A stretch of DNA of 52,500 nt from an uncultured Pelagibacteraceae bacterium. GTDB lineage: Bacteria; Pseudomonadota; Alphaproteobacteria; Pelagibacterales; Pelagibacteraceae. The notes beneath the pieces are model-generated. The model made no database searches and was not told the DNA's origin. It saw only the letters and a program-made list of their open reading frames with translations. The translations under genes and the position numbers were made by a program. Of this stretch, positions 38,567 through 49,244 are shown one piece after another (positions within the stretch are counted from its first letter, which is position 1; each line of letters starts with the position of its first letter). The stretch spans positions 1-52,500 of the forward strand of contig CACKFV010000005.1 in the NCBI GenBank assembly GCA_902599605.1. The letters run 5' to 3'.

Positions 38567-39661
38567 ATGAAAAATTATTTGAATTTTGAAAAAGATATAA
38601 AATCCCTTGAAAACGAGATTGAAAAACTTCAAGATCCATTTTCTAAAGATGGCATCACACAAGTTGAAACTGGAAAACTGGCGAAACTTCAGAATGATTT
38701 AAGTTCTAAACTGAATGAAATTTATTCAAACCTTGATCCATGGCAAACAACAATGGTCGCTCGTCATGAGGACCGTCCTAAATCAAAATTTTTTATTGAT
38801 AATCTTTTTGAGGATTTCTTCCCAATTCATGGTGATAGGTTATTTGGGGAAGATAAATCTTTGATTTCTGGGTTAGCGACATTTCAAAATAAATCTGTAA
38901 TGGTGATTGGACAAGAGAAAGGCGAGGATCTTGACTCTAGAATTGAAAGAAATTTTGGAATGATGAAACCCGAAGGGTATCGAAAATCAATTAGACTGAT
39001 GAAGTTAGCTGATAAATTTAATTTACCAATTATTTTATTTATAGATACCCCCGGTGCTTATCCTGGAGTAGGAGCAGAGGAGAGAGGTCAAGCAGAAGCA
39101 ATAGCAAGATCAATAGAATGCTCAATGTCGATTGGTGTGCCTACGATTTCTATTATTATTGGTGAGGGAGGATCTGGTGGCGCAATAGCGTTAGCATCCT
39201 CAAATAAAATAATTATGTTAGAAAATGCAATTTATTCAGTCATATCTCCAGAGGGATGTGCATCTATTGTATGGAGAGATCCAACAAAAACTTTAGAAGC
39301 CGCAAAAGCAATGAAACTAACTTCGAAAGATCTTTTAAATTTAAAAATTATTGATGAAATAATTACTGAACCAATAGGTGGGGCTCATAGAGATAAAAAG
39401 CTAATTTTAGAAAATGTAAAAATGTCTATTGATAAAAATTTAAATGAGTTAAGCAATTTCTCTAGAGATGAAATTATATCTCATAAAAAAGAAAAATTCT
39501 TAAAAATTGGTAGGGATAGAGGTTTAACAGAGGGAATTTCTATTTCAAATAAATTGTCAATTAATTTAACAAATGTAAGTAAATTAAAAAAAATTATCTT
39601 TAAATACAAATATTTTTTTATAGGATCGATATTTATTTTAGCTGCTTTACTTTTTGTCTAA
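38567..39661 (+). CDS. accA: Acetyl-CoA carboxylase carboxyltransferase alpha subunit with C-terminal membrane helix
   Basis: The alpha half of the carboxyltransferase that makes malonyl-CoA. Motifs are ordinary: FFPIHGDRLFGED, RNFGMMKPEGYRK, FIDTPGAYPGVGAEERGQ, IGEGGSGGA and VISPEGCASI. With the start at ATG 38567 (MKNYLNFEKDIKSLENEI, the normal N-terminus) it has 364 residues, about 45 more than usual. The extra C-terminus ends in a basic stretch and a hydrophobic helix, YFFIGSIFILAALLFV, directly before the stop: a tail anchor. A TTGACA lies at 38482-38487 in the divergent region with glcB. Its AccD partner at 16 kb is divergent. Confidence 0.92.
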   Translation: MKNYLNFEKDIKSLENEIEKLQDPFSKDGITQVETGKLAKLQNDLSSKLNEIYSNLDPWQTTMVARHEDRPKSKFFIDNLFEDFFPIHGDRLFGEDKSLISGLATFQNKSVMVIGQEKGEDLDSRIERNFGMMKPEGYRKSIRLMKLADKFNLPIILFIDTPGAYPGVGAEERGQAEAIARSIECSMSIGVPTISIIIGEGGSGGAIALASSNKIIMLENAIYSVISPEGCASIVWRDPTKTLEAAKAMKLTSKDLLNLKIIDEIITEPIGGAHRDKKLILENVKMSIDKNLNELSNFSRDEIISHKKEKFLKIGRDRGLTEGISISNKLSINLTNVSKLKKIIFKYKYFFIGSIFILAALLFV

Positions 39662-39687
39662 AAATAAAACTAAAATTAATTGGAGTC

Positions 39688-42096
39688 TTATCTTCTTTTC
39701 TCAACGATTTTTAAATTTAGCAAAATCATTACTATATCCTGCCTTATTTTGTTGAGTAGTGTTTCAAAAGAATGAAACGCCTCCTTTTTGTACTCTATTA
39801 AGGGATCCCTTTGACCATAAGACCTTAAACCTATAACTTGACGCAACTGTTCTAAATACTGAATATGATTTTTCCAATTTAAATCAATTAATTGTAAAAA
39901 GATTTTCTTTTCTATTTCTTTTGAATTTTCCTCTCCTAAATAAGCACTTCTTTCCTCTCTCTTTTTTTTAAAATTTGAATTTATAGAACTCGATATTTCT
40001 TTGTCACTTAGACTTCTTAATTTCTCATTAAAATTTTCTACATTCTGACCAAAAAGTGTATTAATTCTATTTAACTGTGCTTTATTTTCAAAAATTGTTG
40101 GAGATTTTTCTTTTTGTTTTATTAAATCTTCAATTTCGTCTTTTAAAAAATTGTCAATAGTTTCAAATATGTTTTGTTTTTCTAGGACTTCTTTTCGTTG
40201 ACTAAATATTACATGTCTCTGGTCATTGAGCACATCGTCAAATTTTAATAAAGTTTTTCTTATATCAAAGTTTCTAGCCTCAACTTTTTGTTGCGCTCTT
40301 TCTAAAGCTTTGTTGATCCAAGGATGATCAATACTTTCTCCATCTTTTAATCCAAGTTTTTCTAATATCTTATTAATAGACTCTGATCCAAAAATTCTCA
40401 TTAAATCATCTTCTAAGCTTACATAAAAAATTGAATTACCCTCATCACCCTGTCTCCCAGCTCTTCCTCTGGCTTGATTATCAACTCTTCTAGACTCCAT
40501 TCTCTCTGTACCAATAACAAAAAGCCCACCTAGAGATTTAATTTTTTCTTTATTCTCTTTTAAGTTATCTGAATCTTTCCCACCTAATTTAATATCTACA
40601 CCTCTTCCTGAAATACTTGTTGTAATTATCACCGAATTTAATTTTCCCGCATTGGCAATTATCTCAGCCTCTTTTTCATGATTTTTAGCGTTTAAAACTG
40701 TATGAGTAATTTTATTTTTTCTAAATAAATTTGAATAGACCTCCGATTTGTCTACACTGGATGTAAAAATAAGTAATGGTTGACCTTTTGAATTCAACAT
40801 TTTTACTTTAGAAATAATTGCATCTTGTTTTTCTTTTTCTGTCCTAAAAATTTGATCGTTCCAATCTTTTCTAATCATTTCTTTATTAGTTGGAATAACA
40901 ACAACATTGAGATTGTAAATTTCATAAAACTCCTGACTTTCCGTAACAGCAGTACCAGTACATCCTGCAAGTTTATTATATAGTTTGAAGTAATTTTGAT
41001 AAGTAATTGATGCAAGTGTCTGATTTTCCATTTGGACTTTTAAATTTTCTTTAGCCTCTAAAGCTTGGTGTAGTCCATCACCATACCTTCTACCTTCAAG
41101 AATTCTTCCAGTAAGTTCATCAACAATTTTGATCTTTCCACCCACTTCGACATAGTCTTTATCTTTTGAGAAAAGATGAATTGCCTTCAATGCCTGATTA
41201 ACGTGATGTACAAGGTTTAAATTAGCTGGATCGTAAAAATTATTATTTTGAAGTATTCCAATATTATTTAATAATTTTTCTATAGAATCTATTCCTTCAT
41301 TTGTTAAAGTGACATTTTTATCCTTTTCATCCAATTCGTAGTCACTTGGTTTTAATTTTCTAACAAGTTTATTAATAGCTTTATATTGATTACTTGTTTC
41401 ATCTGACTGCCCTGAAATAACCAATGGTGTTCTAGCCTCATCTATAAGACAAGAGTCGATTTCATCTACAATAGCAAATCTATGTTCTCTTTGAACTAGT
41501 TTATTGGATGAATACTTCATATTATCTTTTAAATAATCGAAACCAAGTTCACTGTTAGTTGCGTATGTAATATCCATCATATAATTTTTTCTTCTCTCAT
41601 CATCAGATTGATCATTGTTGATGTAACCAGCACTTAGGCCAAGAAAGTTGTAAATTTTTGACATGTTTTCACAATCTCTCTTTGCCAAATAATCATTTAC
41701 TGTAACAACATGAACACCATTTCCAGAAAGAGCATTTAAATAAGCTGCTAATGCAATTGTAATTGTTTTTCCTTCCCCAGTTCTCATTTCTGCTATTTTT
41801 CCTTGATGTAATGCAATACCCCCTAATAATTGAACATCAAAGTGTCTTTCATTTCTTGATCTATGAGAAGCTTCTCTCACATACGCAAATGCTTCTGGCA
41901 AAACTTCGTCAAGATTTTTTCCACTTTTAATTTGATTTTTCAGTTCATGAGTTTTATTTGGAAAATCACTATCTTTTATCTTAGCCACATCATTTTCGAG
42001 CAAATTAATTTTTTCTAGAATTTTTCTAAACTTAGCAAGCTCGATATCGTTGCTACTCTTAAATATTTTACTAATAAAGCTTAATGGATTTAACAT
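39688..42096 (-). CDS. secA: Preprotein translocase ATPase SecA
   Basis: The motor that drives unfolded preproteins through SecYEG. The 802-residue product has the DEAD-type motifs TGEGKT, VNDYLAKRD, IVDEIDS, GTERMESRRVDNQARGRAGRQGD and the helical wing domain. Length is shorter than the roughly 900 of most proteobacteria because the C-terminal linker and the zinc-binding SecB-interaction tail are absent; the protein ends in the IRQDIVMILLNLKIVEKRR helix (19 residues). Loss of that tail suggests that SecB binding is weaker or absent. It is divergent from argJ, a common alphaproteobacterial arrangement. Confidence 0.96.
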   Translation of the reverse strand: MLNPLSFISKIFKSSNDIELAKFRKILEKINLLENDVAKIKDSDFPNKTHELKNQIKSGKNLDEVLPEAFAYVREASHRSRNERHFDVQLLGGIALHQGKIAEMRTGEGKTITIALAAYLNALSGNGVHVVTVNDYLAKRDCENMSKIYNFLGLSAGYINNDQSDDERRKNYMMDITYATNSELGFDYLKDNMKYSSNKLVQREHRFAIVDEIDSCLIDEARTPLVISGQSDETSNQYKAINKLVRKLKPSDYELDEKDKNVTLTNEGIDSIEKLLNNIGILQNNNFYDPANLNLVHHVNQALKAIHLFSKDKDYVEVGGKIKIVDELTGRILEGRRYGDGLHQALEAKENLKVQMENQTLASITYQNYFKLYNKLAGCTGTAVTESQEFYEIYNLNVVVIPTNKEMIRKDWNDQIFRTEKEKQDAIISKVKMLNSKGQPLLIFTSSVDKSEVYSNLFRKNKITHTVLNAKNHEKEAEIIANAGKLNSVIITTSISGRGVDIKLGGKDSDNLKENKEKIKSLGGLFVIGTERMESRRVDNQARGRAGRQGDEGNSIFYVSLEDDLMRIFGSESINKILEKLGLKDGESIDHPWINKALERAQQKVEARNFDIRKTLLKFDDVLNDQRHVIFSQRKEVLEKQNIFETIDNFLKDEIEDLIKQKEKSPTIFENKAQLNRINTLFGQNVENFNEKLRSLSDKEISSSINSNFKKKREERSAYLGEENSKEIEKKIFLQLIDLNWKNHIQYLEQLRQVIGLRSYGQRDPLIEYKKEAFHSFETLLNKIRQDIVMILLNLKIVEKRR

Positions 42097-42161
42097 TTTT
42101 TTTTGATATATAATTAATTATTAATTGATTATATAGTTATAAATTAACTTTTTTAAATAGA

Positions 42162-43463
42162 ATGCCTCTTAATTTAAGCAATTTTTTGTTATCTCAAAAA
42201 GAAAAGTCAAAAATGGCTGACTTCCAAGACCTAGACCATATTGATGGAGTCTCGGTATCTACGACTTCTGCTAATTTATATAATAATGAAAGAGATGATT
42301 TAGTCCTTTTTTACTTTAGACATGGTGCTGAACATGCATCAGTTTATACCCAATCACAGGTCGTTTCAGAAAATATCAAATGGAACAAGAAGTTAAAAAC
42401 AAAAAAAATTCGCGCTCTTTTAGTAAATACAAGAAACGCAAATGCTCTTACAGGAAAAAAAGGGTATGAAGCTCTTACAGAGATTTCTGAGGAAATAGCA
42501 TCAAATTTAACAAAGAAACAAAAAGAAGACGAAGAATATCCAAAAAAAGTTAAACCAAACGAGGTTTTGTTTGGTTGCACCGGCACTATAGGAGAAGTTT
42601 TTCCAAAAGAGAAAATTAAATCTTCCATTAAAAATTTAATTGATAAAATTAAATATACACAAAATAAGTATTTATGGATCAAAGCTGCGATGGGAATATT
42701 GACAACTGATCTAAAACCTAAACTTGCTATGGAAGAATGTAATATTGGAAATACAAAAGTTAAAATCTACGGTCTTGCCAAAGGATCAGGTATGATTTTT
42801 CCAAATATGGGAACTACGCTTGCTTATATTTTTACTGATGCGGATCTTTCTTCGAATGTTTTAAAAAAGATTTTAAAAAAAAATATCCAAAATACCTTTA
42901 ATGCAATTAGTTGTGATGGAGACACCAGCACAAATGATATGGTTACAATTTTTTCAACAGGAAAAGCAAAAAATAAATCTATTAATAATATTAACGATAT
43001 AAAACTAAAAGATTTTGATTTAGCACTCAATAATGTTTTATTAAACTTAGCAAAAAGGGTAGTTAGTGATGGCGAAGGAGCCACAAAGTTTATAAAGATT
43101 AATTCATTAAAGTGTTCGAGTGAAAGTGATGCGAAAAAAATATCATTTTCAATTGCTAATTCACCATTAGTAAAAACAGCTATTACAGGAGAAGATCCTA
43201 ATTGGGGAAGAATATTAATGGCGGCAGGAAAAGCGGGTGTTGAGTTTGAAATAGATCGGGTAAATTTATTTATAGGAGAGTTTAAAATTTTGGACAAAGG
43301 ACAGCTAATTAAAAATTATATTGAAAAAGATGTTGCTGATTATATGAAGCAAACCAATTTAGAAATCTCAATTGAGATTAATAATGGCAATAAAAGTTTC
43401 ACTTGTTATACAATGGACTTGACTCAAAAATACATATCTATTAATTCAGATTACAGAAGTTAA
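42162..43463 (+). CDS. argJ: Glutamate N-acetyltransferase / amino-acid acetyltransferase
   Basis: Moves the acetyl group between N-acetylornithine and glutamate, closing the acetyl cycle of arginine synthesis. The 433-residue proprotein normally cuts itself before a conserved threonine to give alpha and beta chains; that site is seen as GSGMIFPNMGTTLAYIF, where the family has PNMATML, so the nucleophile Thr follows Gly rather than Ala. DGDTSTND, GEDPNWGRILMA and the end YISINSDYRS are typical. It complements argB, argD and argF. Confidence 0.93.
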   Translation: MPLNLSNFLLSQKEKSKMADFQDLDHIDGVSVSTTSANLYNNERDDLVLFYFRHGAEHASVYTQSQVVSENIKWNKKLKTKKIRALLVNTRNANALTGKKGYEALTEISEEIASNLTKKQKEDEEYPKKVKPNEVLFGCTGTIGEVFPKEKIKSSIKNLIDKIKYTQNKYLWIKAAMGILTTDLKPKLAMEECNIGNTKVKIYGLAKGSGMIFPNMGTTLAYIFTDADLSSNVLKKILKKNIQNTFNAISCDGDTSTNDMVTIFSTGKAKNKSINNINDIKLKDFDLALNNVLLNLAKRVVSDGEGATKFIKINSLKCSSESDAKKISFSIANSPLVKTAITGEDPNWGRILMAAGKAGVEFEIDRVNLFIGEFKILDKGQLIKNYIEKDVADYMKQTNLEISIEINNGNKSFTCYTMDLTQKYISINSDYRS

Positions 43464-43500
43464 AGGTTGAAAAAAATTAGAAAGTTATTATTTAAATTAT

Positions 43501-43923
43501 ATGATAAAATACAAATTAATTTGTAAAGATTGTAATAACATTTTTGATAGTTGGTTTTCTAATTCAAAGGAATATGAGAAATTAAAAAAGAGAAAATATT
43601 TAAATTGTCATTTTTGCGATTCTAAGAAAATTGAAAAAACGTTGATGGCACCTAATGTATTAAATAGTTCAGACTTTAAGAAAAATGATGTAAATAAAAT
43701 TAAAGAGATTAAATCAAAGTTAAGAGAATTTAAAAAATTCATTAAAGATAACTTTCAATACGTAGGAGACAACTTTGCTCATGAGGCAAGATCAATACAT
43801 TATGACCTAAAAAAGAAAAATAAAGCAATTTATGGAAAAGCTTCACGAAAGGAAATTGAAGAACTCAAACAGGAAGGTATTAAAACTGAGGAATTTCCCT
43901 GGATAGAGGATAAAGAAAATTAA
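43501..43923 (+). CDS. DUF1178 family zinc-ribbon-like protein
   Basis: A 140-residue protein of unknown function. The family pattern is present: MIKYKLICKDCNNIFDSWF, NCHFCDSKKIEKTLMAP (two CxxC knuckles, likely zinc binding), then NFQYVGDNFAHEARSIHYD and the end EEGIKTEEFPW. DUF1178 members occur throughout the alphaproteobacteria. It follows argJ after 37 nt and its stop overlaps the convergent ubiG stop by 4 nt. Confidence 0.85.
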   Translation: MIKYKLICKDCNNIFDSWFSNSKEYEKLKKRKYLNCHFCDSKKIEKTLMAPNVLNSSDFKKNDVNKIKEIKSKLREFKKFIKDNFQYVGDNFAHEARSIHYDLKKKNKAIYGKASRKEIEELKQEGIKTEEFPWIEDKEN

Positions 43924-44648
43924 GTTTTAGAAAATTGAGCAAGGTAATTTACAGAGCTATCTTCAGATACAATCCACTCATTTTTTAGAATATCAAACTT
44001 TACACCAATTAAGTCATTCAAATTTAACGAATTATTTTTACAAATATTGATTAAATCCCCAGGCGTTAAAAATTTGTTCCAGTCATGAGTACCTATTGGC
44101 AACCATTTCAAGATATATTCAGCACCTATTATTGCAAATATATAAGACTTTAATGTTTTATTTAAAGTTGCAATAAACATTAACCCGTTTTTCTTTAAAA
44201 GTTCTGAGCTTTTAAATAAAAAAAAATCAACATTATCAACATGTTCAACTATCTCCATATTTAGTACTACATCAAATTTTTCTTTTGCAACAAATTTATC
44301 TGGAGATGAACAGTAATAATCAACATCTAATTTACTTTTTTTCAAATGCATTTTAGCAATTTTAATGTTTCTGTCCGAGGCATCTATACCTGTAACCGTT
44401 GCACCTAATCTTGAAAGAGGTTCACTTAAAAGACCTCCACCACATCCAATATCTAATATCCTTATATCTTTTAAAGGTAATTTTTCTGATTTATTTCCAA
44501 ATTTTTTAGTAACTGTATCTTTAATATATTTTAGTCTAACCGGATTAAAATTATGTAATGGTTTAAACTTACCCTCGGGATCCCACCATTCATCAGCTAA
44601 CTTTGAAAATTTATCAATTTCCTTTTTATTAATAGTATCTTTTTTCAT
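43920..44648 (-). CDS. ubiG: Ubiquinone biosynthesis O-methyltransferase
   Basis: A 242-residue SAM-dependent methyltransferase that carries out both O-methylations of ubiquinone synthesis. N-terminal DEWWDPEGKFKPLHNFNP is a UbiG hallmark; the SAM site is ILDIGCGGGLLSEPL (about 63-77), followed by MEIVEHV and IATLNKTLKSY. The divergent lysC gene starts 65 nt away, next to it as in many alphaproteobacteria. Confidence 0.94.
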   Translation of the reverse strand: MKKDTINKKEIDKFSKLADEWWDPEGKFKPLHNFNPVRLKYIKDTVTKKFGNKSEKLPLKDIRILDIGCGGGLLSEPLSRLGATVTGIDASDRNIKIAKMHLKKSKLDVDYYCSSPDKFVAKEKFDVVLNMEIVEHVDNVDFFLFKSSELLKKNGLMFIATLNKTLKSYIFAIIGAEYILKWLPIGTHDWNKFLTPGDLINICKNNSLNLNDLIGVKFDILKNEWIVSEDSSVNYLAQFSKT

Positions 44649-44713
44649 TGGTTGTTGACTTTACAATTTAGATGTATTTTATCTAAATATAAAAATTTAA
44701 ATATAAAATATCA

Positions 44714-45928
44714 ATGAAAATAATTGTTTTAAAATTTGGTGGAACGTCAGTTGGTTCGTTAAATAGAATTGTTAAAATATCTAAGATAATAATCTCTTAT
44801 ATAAAAAAAAAATACAAAGTTATTGTTGTAACCTCTGCAATGAGTGGCGTTACAAATGAACTAATAAAAAAAGCTGGAAAAATTTCTAAGAATTTTCCAA
44901 ACTCTGAGAGGGATGTGCTGTTATCAACGGGTGAACAAATGGCTAGTGCTCTAATAGCTGGAAAGTTATGTGACTTAGGTTTTAATTCTAGATCTTGGAT
45001 GTCATGGCAGATCCCTATTATAACAAGAGGTAATTATAGCTCTGCAAGAATTATAAAGATTGGAACAGACCAGTTAAAAAAATATTTAAAAAAAGGTGGA
45101 ACCCCAATAATAACTGGTTTTCAGGGTTTAAACAAAGAAAGCAGACTTACAACTTTAGAAAGAGGTGGCAGTGATGCAAGTGCAATTATGATCGCTAAAT
45201 TTTTTAAAGCCAAAAGATGTATAATTTATACTGATGTTGATGGTGTGTATACTACTGATCCTAATTTAACGAAAAAAGCAAAAAAAATAAAAGTGTTGTC
45301 TTATGAAGAGATGCTCGAAATGTCCTCGCTTGGTGCTAAAGTAATGCAGCCAGCTTCAATTCAGGATGCAAAACTAAATAAAGTAAAAATTAATGTTAAA
45401 TCATCATTTACAAATAAAACAGGTACGCAAATAATTGGTAGAAAAAAGATTAAAGACACAAATATCATCAGAGGTGTATCTTTTACTAAAAATGATTCGA
45501 AAGTAAGTCTTCTTGGGGTAAAAGACAAACCAGGTGTAGCCGCGGCAATATTTGAGCCACTATATAAAAATTCTATAAATGTTGATATGGTTGTTCAAAA
45601 TATTTCTTCAGATGGCAAAGAAACAGATTTAACTTTTACCATTAAATCTGATGATCTTTTAAAAACTAAAAGACTTATTTCTAAAAATAAAAAAATTAAA
45701 TTTAGAAAGCTGATTGTGGATAAAAATGTTGCAAAAGTTTCCATTGTGGGTGTTGGAATGATTACGACACCAGGTGTCACTTATCGAATGTTCCAGGCAT
45801 TAGCGAATAAAAAAATAAATATTCTTGTTATTTCTACTTCTGAAATAAAGATTTCTGTTTTAATTCAAAGTAAAAATTTAAAAAAATCAGTTGAATTATT
45901 ACATAAAGAATTTAATTTAAATAGATGA
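44714..45928 (+). CDS. lysC: Aspartokinase
   Basis: Phosphorylates aspartate, the entry to lysine, threonine, methionine and diaminopimelate. The 404-residue product has the kinase core ([12 protein letters not shown] at the start, [43 protein letters not shown]) and two C-terminal ACT domains (from about residue 265), the feedback module. The stop shares bases with the ispG start (ATGA), and the genes lysC, ispG, prfA and prmC form one tightly packed run. Confidence 0.95.
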   Translation: MKIIVLKFGGTSVGSLNRIVKISKIIISYIKKKYKVIVVTSAMSGVTNELIKKAGKISKNFPNSERDVLLSTGEQMASALIAGKLCDLGFNSRSWMSWQIPIITRGNYSSARIIKIGTDQLKKYLKKGGTPIITGFQGLNKESRLTTLERGGSDASAIMIAKFFKAKRCIIYTDVDGVYTTDPNLTKKAKKIKVLSYEEMLEMSSLGAKVMQPASIQDAKLNKVKINVKSSFTNKTGTQIIGRKKIKDTNIIRGVSFTKNDSKVSLLGVKDKPGVAAAIFEPLYKNSINVDMVVQNISSDGKETDLTFTIKSDDLLKTKRLISKNKKIKFRKLIVDKNVAKVSIVGVGMITTPGVTYRMFQALANKKINILVISTSEIKISVLIQSKNLKKSVELLHKEFNLNR

Positions 45929-47025
45929 GTTATAAAGAATTTAGAGATATAAAAAGAAAAAAAACAAAAGAGATAAATGTTGGTGATGTAAAAATTGGTG
46001 GGGATAATCCTATCTCAATTCAGACAATGACAAATACTTTAACTACCAATGTTAAAGAAACAATTAAACAAATTAACGATTGTGCTGAAGAAGGCGCTGA
46101 ACTTGTTAGGGTTTCATGTCCCGATGAGGAGTCCACAAATTCTTTGAGAGAAATAGTAAAAAAAAGCAAAGTTCCAATTATTGCAGATATTCATTTTCAC
46201 TTCAAAAGAGCTATAGAGGCAGCTAAAAGTGGAGCAAAATGCTTGAGGATAAATCCAGGTAATATTGGTCAAAAAGAAAAAATTAAACAAGTGATAAAAG
46301 CAGCTAAAGATTATGGTTGCGCATTAAGAATTGGAGTTAATGCTGGTTCTTTAGAAAAAGATATTTTGGATAAATATAAAGGACCCTGTCCAGATGCTTT
46401 AGTAGAGAGTGCAATGAGAAATATCCAGCTTATAGAGGATGAAGATTTTTATAATTTTAAAGTTAGTGTAAAATCATCGGATGTGTTTTTATCAGTAGCC
46501 TCGTACAAACTTCTTTCATCCAAGACAGATTATCCTTTGCACTTAGGAGTTACAGAATCAGGCAGCTTTGTGCCAGGGAGTGTAAAAACTTCAATAGGTT
46601 TAGGCTCGCTTTTAATGGAGGGAATTGGTGACACTATTAGGGTTTCTTTATCTGATGATCCTATTAAAGAAATTAAAATAGGTAATGAGATTTTAAAATC
46701 TCTAAACTTAAGAAATAGAGGTGTTAAAATCATTTCATGCCCTTCATGTGCTCGTCAAGGTTTTGAAGTTATTGATGTAGTAAAAAAACTGGAGAAAAAG
46801 TTATCTCATATTAAAACACCTTTAACATTATCGATAATTGGATGTGTTGTTAATGGCCCAGGGGAAGCAGCTTCAACTGATATTGGTATTACAGGAGGCG
46901 GGAAGGACAGCAATATGTTATATTTAAATGGTGTTCAAAAAGAAAAATTAAAAAATGACGAGATAATTTCCAAAGTCGTAGCATTGGTAGAAAAAAAAGA
47001 AAAAGACATCAAAAATAAAATTTAA
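45925..47025 (+). CDS. ispG: 4-hydroxy-3-methylbut-2-enyl diphosphate synthase
   Basis: An iron-sulphur enzyme of the MEP isoprenoid pathway (also gcpE). The 366-residue product begins with [16 protein letters not shown], has [13 protein letters not shown] and RINPGNIG, and carries the cluster ligands in [12 protein letters not shown] plus a third cysteine in [11 protein letters not shown]. It supplies precursors for ubiquinone and undecaprenyl phosphate. Both ends overlap neighbours (ATGA with lysC, TAATG with prfA). Confidence 0.95.
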   Translation: MSYKEFRDIKRKKTKEINVGDVKIGGDNPISIQTMTNTLTTNVKETIKQINDCAEEGAELVRVSCPDEESTNSLREIVKKSKVPIIADIHFHFKRAIEAAKSGAKCLRINPGNIGQKEKIKQVIKAAKDYGCALRIGVNAGSLEKDILDKYKGPCPDALVESAMRNIQLIEDEDFYNFKVSVKSSDVFLSVASYKLLSSKTDYPLHLGVTESGSFVPGSVKTSIGLGSLLMEGIGDTIRVSLSDDPIKEIKIGNEILKSLNLRNRGVKIISCPSCARQGFEVIDVVKKLEKKLSHIKTPLTLSIIGCVVNGPGEAASTDIGITGGGKDSNMLYLNGVQKEKLKNDEIISKVVALVEKKEKDIKNKI

Positions 47026-48098
47026 TGATACCAGTTGATAAGGTAAGGGAAATAATAAAAAAACATGAGACTCTTGAAAAGGAATTATCCTCTGGAGCAA
47101 TCGAAAAAAAATTATTTGCATCTAAATCAAAAGAATATTCAGAATTAAACGAAGTAATTAGTCACGCAAAGGACTATCTAACATTTGACAAAACTAGGGA
47201 TGATCTTAAAAAAATTATTGGTGATGAAAACAGCGATAAAGAGATGATAGAAATGGCCGAAATTGAACTTAATGAGCTTGAAGTTAAAAAAGACAAAAAT
47301 GAAAGTAAACTTAAATTATTTTTGTTACCAAAAGATGAGGCAGATACCAAAAATGCAATTATAGAAATACGCGCAGGAACAGGTGGATTGGAGGCAAGTT
47401 TATTTGCATCAGACCTTTTTAAAATGTATGAAAAAGTAAGCCAAAAAAAGAAATGGTCCTTGGAAATAATTAGTATATCAAAAAGTGATGCGGGAGGATT
47501 AAAGGAAGTAATAGCCTCAATAAAAGGAAGAAATATTTACTCCTCTCTAAAATATGAAAGTGGAGTTCATAGGGTTCAACGAGTTCCCGATACTGAAACA
47601 CAAGGCAGGGTACATACCTCAGCAGCAACAGTGGCGGTATTACCAGAGGCAGAAGAAGTAGACATAAAGATCGAGGAAAAAGACTTGAGAATTGATGTAT
47701 TCAGAAGTAGTGGACCTGGAGGGCAAAGTGTTAATACCACAGACTCAGCTGTAAGAATTACACATATCCCAACAGGGATTGTTGTAAGTCAACAAGACGA
47801 AAAATCTCAGATTAGAAATAAAGAAAAGGGACTTAAAATTTTAAGATCGCGAATATATGAGTTCGAAAGAAATAAAAGAGATGAGGAAAGAGCAAAAGAT
47901 CGAAAAATGAAAATTGGATCAGGTGATAGATCTGAAAGAATAAGAACATATAATTTTCCTCAAGGTAGAGTCACAGATCATAGAATTAATTTAACATTGC
48001 ATAAACTAGAGGAGTTTATGGAAGGAGAAATTTTTGATGAAATGATTGATAATTTAAGCCTTCAAGCGCAAGAGGAAGAATTAAGAAAAATATCGTGA
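47025..48098 (+). CDS. prfA: Peptide chain release factor 1
   Basis: Reads UAA and UAG stop codons. The 357-residue protein has the catalytic GGQ in [18 protein letters not shown] (about residues 228-245) and the codon-recognition PxT motif as [10 protein letters not shown], where E. coli has PAT. Helical N-terminal domain and Lys/Arg-rich C-terminus are normal. prmC, which methylates the GGQ glutamine, overlaps its stop codon. RF1 would release the gcrA peptide at the in-frame TAG of its insert unless that stop is avoided. Confidence 0.96.
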   Translation: MIPVDKVREIIKKHETLEKELSSGAIEKKLFASKSKEYSELNEVISHAKDYLTFDKTRDDLKKIIGDENSDKEMIEMAEIELNELEVKKDKNESKLKLFLLPKDEADTKNAIIEIRAGTGGLEASLFASDLFKMYEKVSQKKKWSLEIISISKSDAGGLKEVIASIKGRNIYSSLKYESGVHRVQRVPDTETQGRVHTSAATVAVLPEAEEVDIKIEEKDLRIDVFRSSGPGGQSVNTTDSAVRITHIPTGIVVSQQDEKSQIRNKEKGLKILRSRIYEFERNKRDEERAKDRKMKIGSGDRSERIRTYNFPQGRVTDHRINLTLHKLEEFMEGEIFDEMIDNLSLQAQEEELRKIS

Positions 48099-48934
48099 AA
48101 ATTATAGACAATTTAAGACAAGGTAACGAAATACTGAAAGAAAATAACATACCTTCATATAAAATTGATTGTGAAATTTTAATGTCAAAAACCCTAAATA
48201 TTTCAAGAGAAGAGGTTCTTCTAAATTTAGAGAAACAAATAAAAAAAGAAGATAGAGCAAAATATTTTAATTTTATTGAAAGAAGAAAAAAAAAAGAGCC
48301 AATTGCTTATATAACAAACAATAAAAGTTTTTGGAGAGATACGTTTATAACAAATAAAGATACACTTATCCCGCGTCCAGACTCAGAACATTTGGTGGAG
48401 CAGACACTATTATTGATAAAAAATCATCAGGCTAAAAGAATTCTTGATGTTGGTGTAGGCTCGGGATGCTTAGCAATTTCTATTTTAAATGAGAGACCAT
48501 ATTGCAGATGTGATGCTATAGACACATCAAAAAAAGCTTTAAAATTGGCAAAAATTAATGCAATTCGGCATCATTTATTAGATAGAATAAAATTTTACAA
48601 AAGAGATGTTGACAATTTTTATAACGATAAATATGATTTAATTATAAGTAATCCTCCATATATTAACAAACATAAAATAAAATATTTGGGCACAATTAAT
48701 TACGAACCAAAAATTGCATTAGATGGTGGATTGGATGGTTTAGAAATAATTAGAAAAGTTATTTCAAAATCAAAATATTTGTTAAAAATAAATGGTAAAC
48801 TTATCCTTGAAATTGGATACGATCAGAAATACAAAGTGGTAAATTTCTTAAAAGAAAAAAGTTTTTTTATAAATAAAATTATCAAAGACTATGGAAATAA
48901 TACTAGATGTATAGTATCTACAAAAATAAAATAA
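48095..48934 (+). CDS. prmC: Peptide chain release factor N5-glutamine methyltransferase
   Basis: Methylates the GGQ glutamine of RF1 and RF2. The 279-residue product has the PrmC helical N-terminal domain, the SAM motif [16 protein letters not shown] and the catalytic NPPY in [13 protein letters not shown]. The start is a GTG at 48095 that overlaps the prfA stop (GTGA); no ATG gives the standard N-terminus. The DUF4167 gene follows after 7 nt. Confidence 0.94.
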   Translation: MKIIDNLRQGNEILKENNIPSYKIDCEILMSKTLNISREEVLLNLEKQIKKEDRAKYFNFIERRKKKEPIAYITNNKSFWRDTFITNKDTLIPRPDSEHLVEQTLLLIKNHQAKRILDVGVGSGCLAISILNERPYCRCDAIDTSKKALKLAKINAIRHHLLDRIKFYKRDVDNFYNDKYDLIISNPPYINKHKIKYLGTINYEPKIALDGGLDGLEIIRKVISKSKYLLKINGKLILEIGYDQKYKVVNFLKEKSFFINKIIKDYGNNTRCIVSTKIK

Positions 48935-48941
48935 AGTTTAT

Positions 48942-49238
48942 ATGAGACAATTTAGAAATAATTTAAAAAGAAGTAGAGGAAGAAACCATTCAGACAGGTC
49001 TTTCAAGAGAGGTACTGATGTAGATAGACTGAATGGTAATTTTACGAATAATGATAATTCCTTTAGAAGAAAAATAAATAGAAGCAATGGTAATGTTCAA
49101 AAATTAATTTCCAAGTATAATGATCTTGCGAGAGAAGCTTTATCTAATGGAGATAAAATATTATCAGAAAACTATTTTCAGTATGCTGACCATTTTTTAA
49201 GAGTTTCTTTAGAACAAAAAGAAAAAGATGCTTCCTAA
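48942..49238 (+). CDS. DUF4167 family protein
   Basis: A 98-residue protein with a basic, Arg/Asn-rich and probably disordered first half (MRQFRNNLKRSRGRNHSDRS) and a conserved C-terminal helix pair NVQKLISKYNDLAREALSNG, then ENYFQYADHFLR. This is the DUF4167 domain, which follows prfA-prmC in most alphaproteobacteria and has no established function; the composition suggests RNA binding. It converges on the M23 peptidase gene with 6 nt between the stops. Confidence 0.88.
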   Translation: MRQFRNNLKRSRGRNHSDRSFKRGTDVDRLNGNFTNNDNSFRRKINRSNGNVQKLISKYNDLAREALSNGDKILSENYFQYADHFLRVSLEQKEKDAS

Positions 49239-49244
49239 ATAATA

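Noticed and set aside
42824-43297. 157-codon minus-strand frame
   Set aside because: Antisense of argJ; composition mirrors the real gene.
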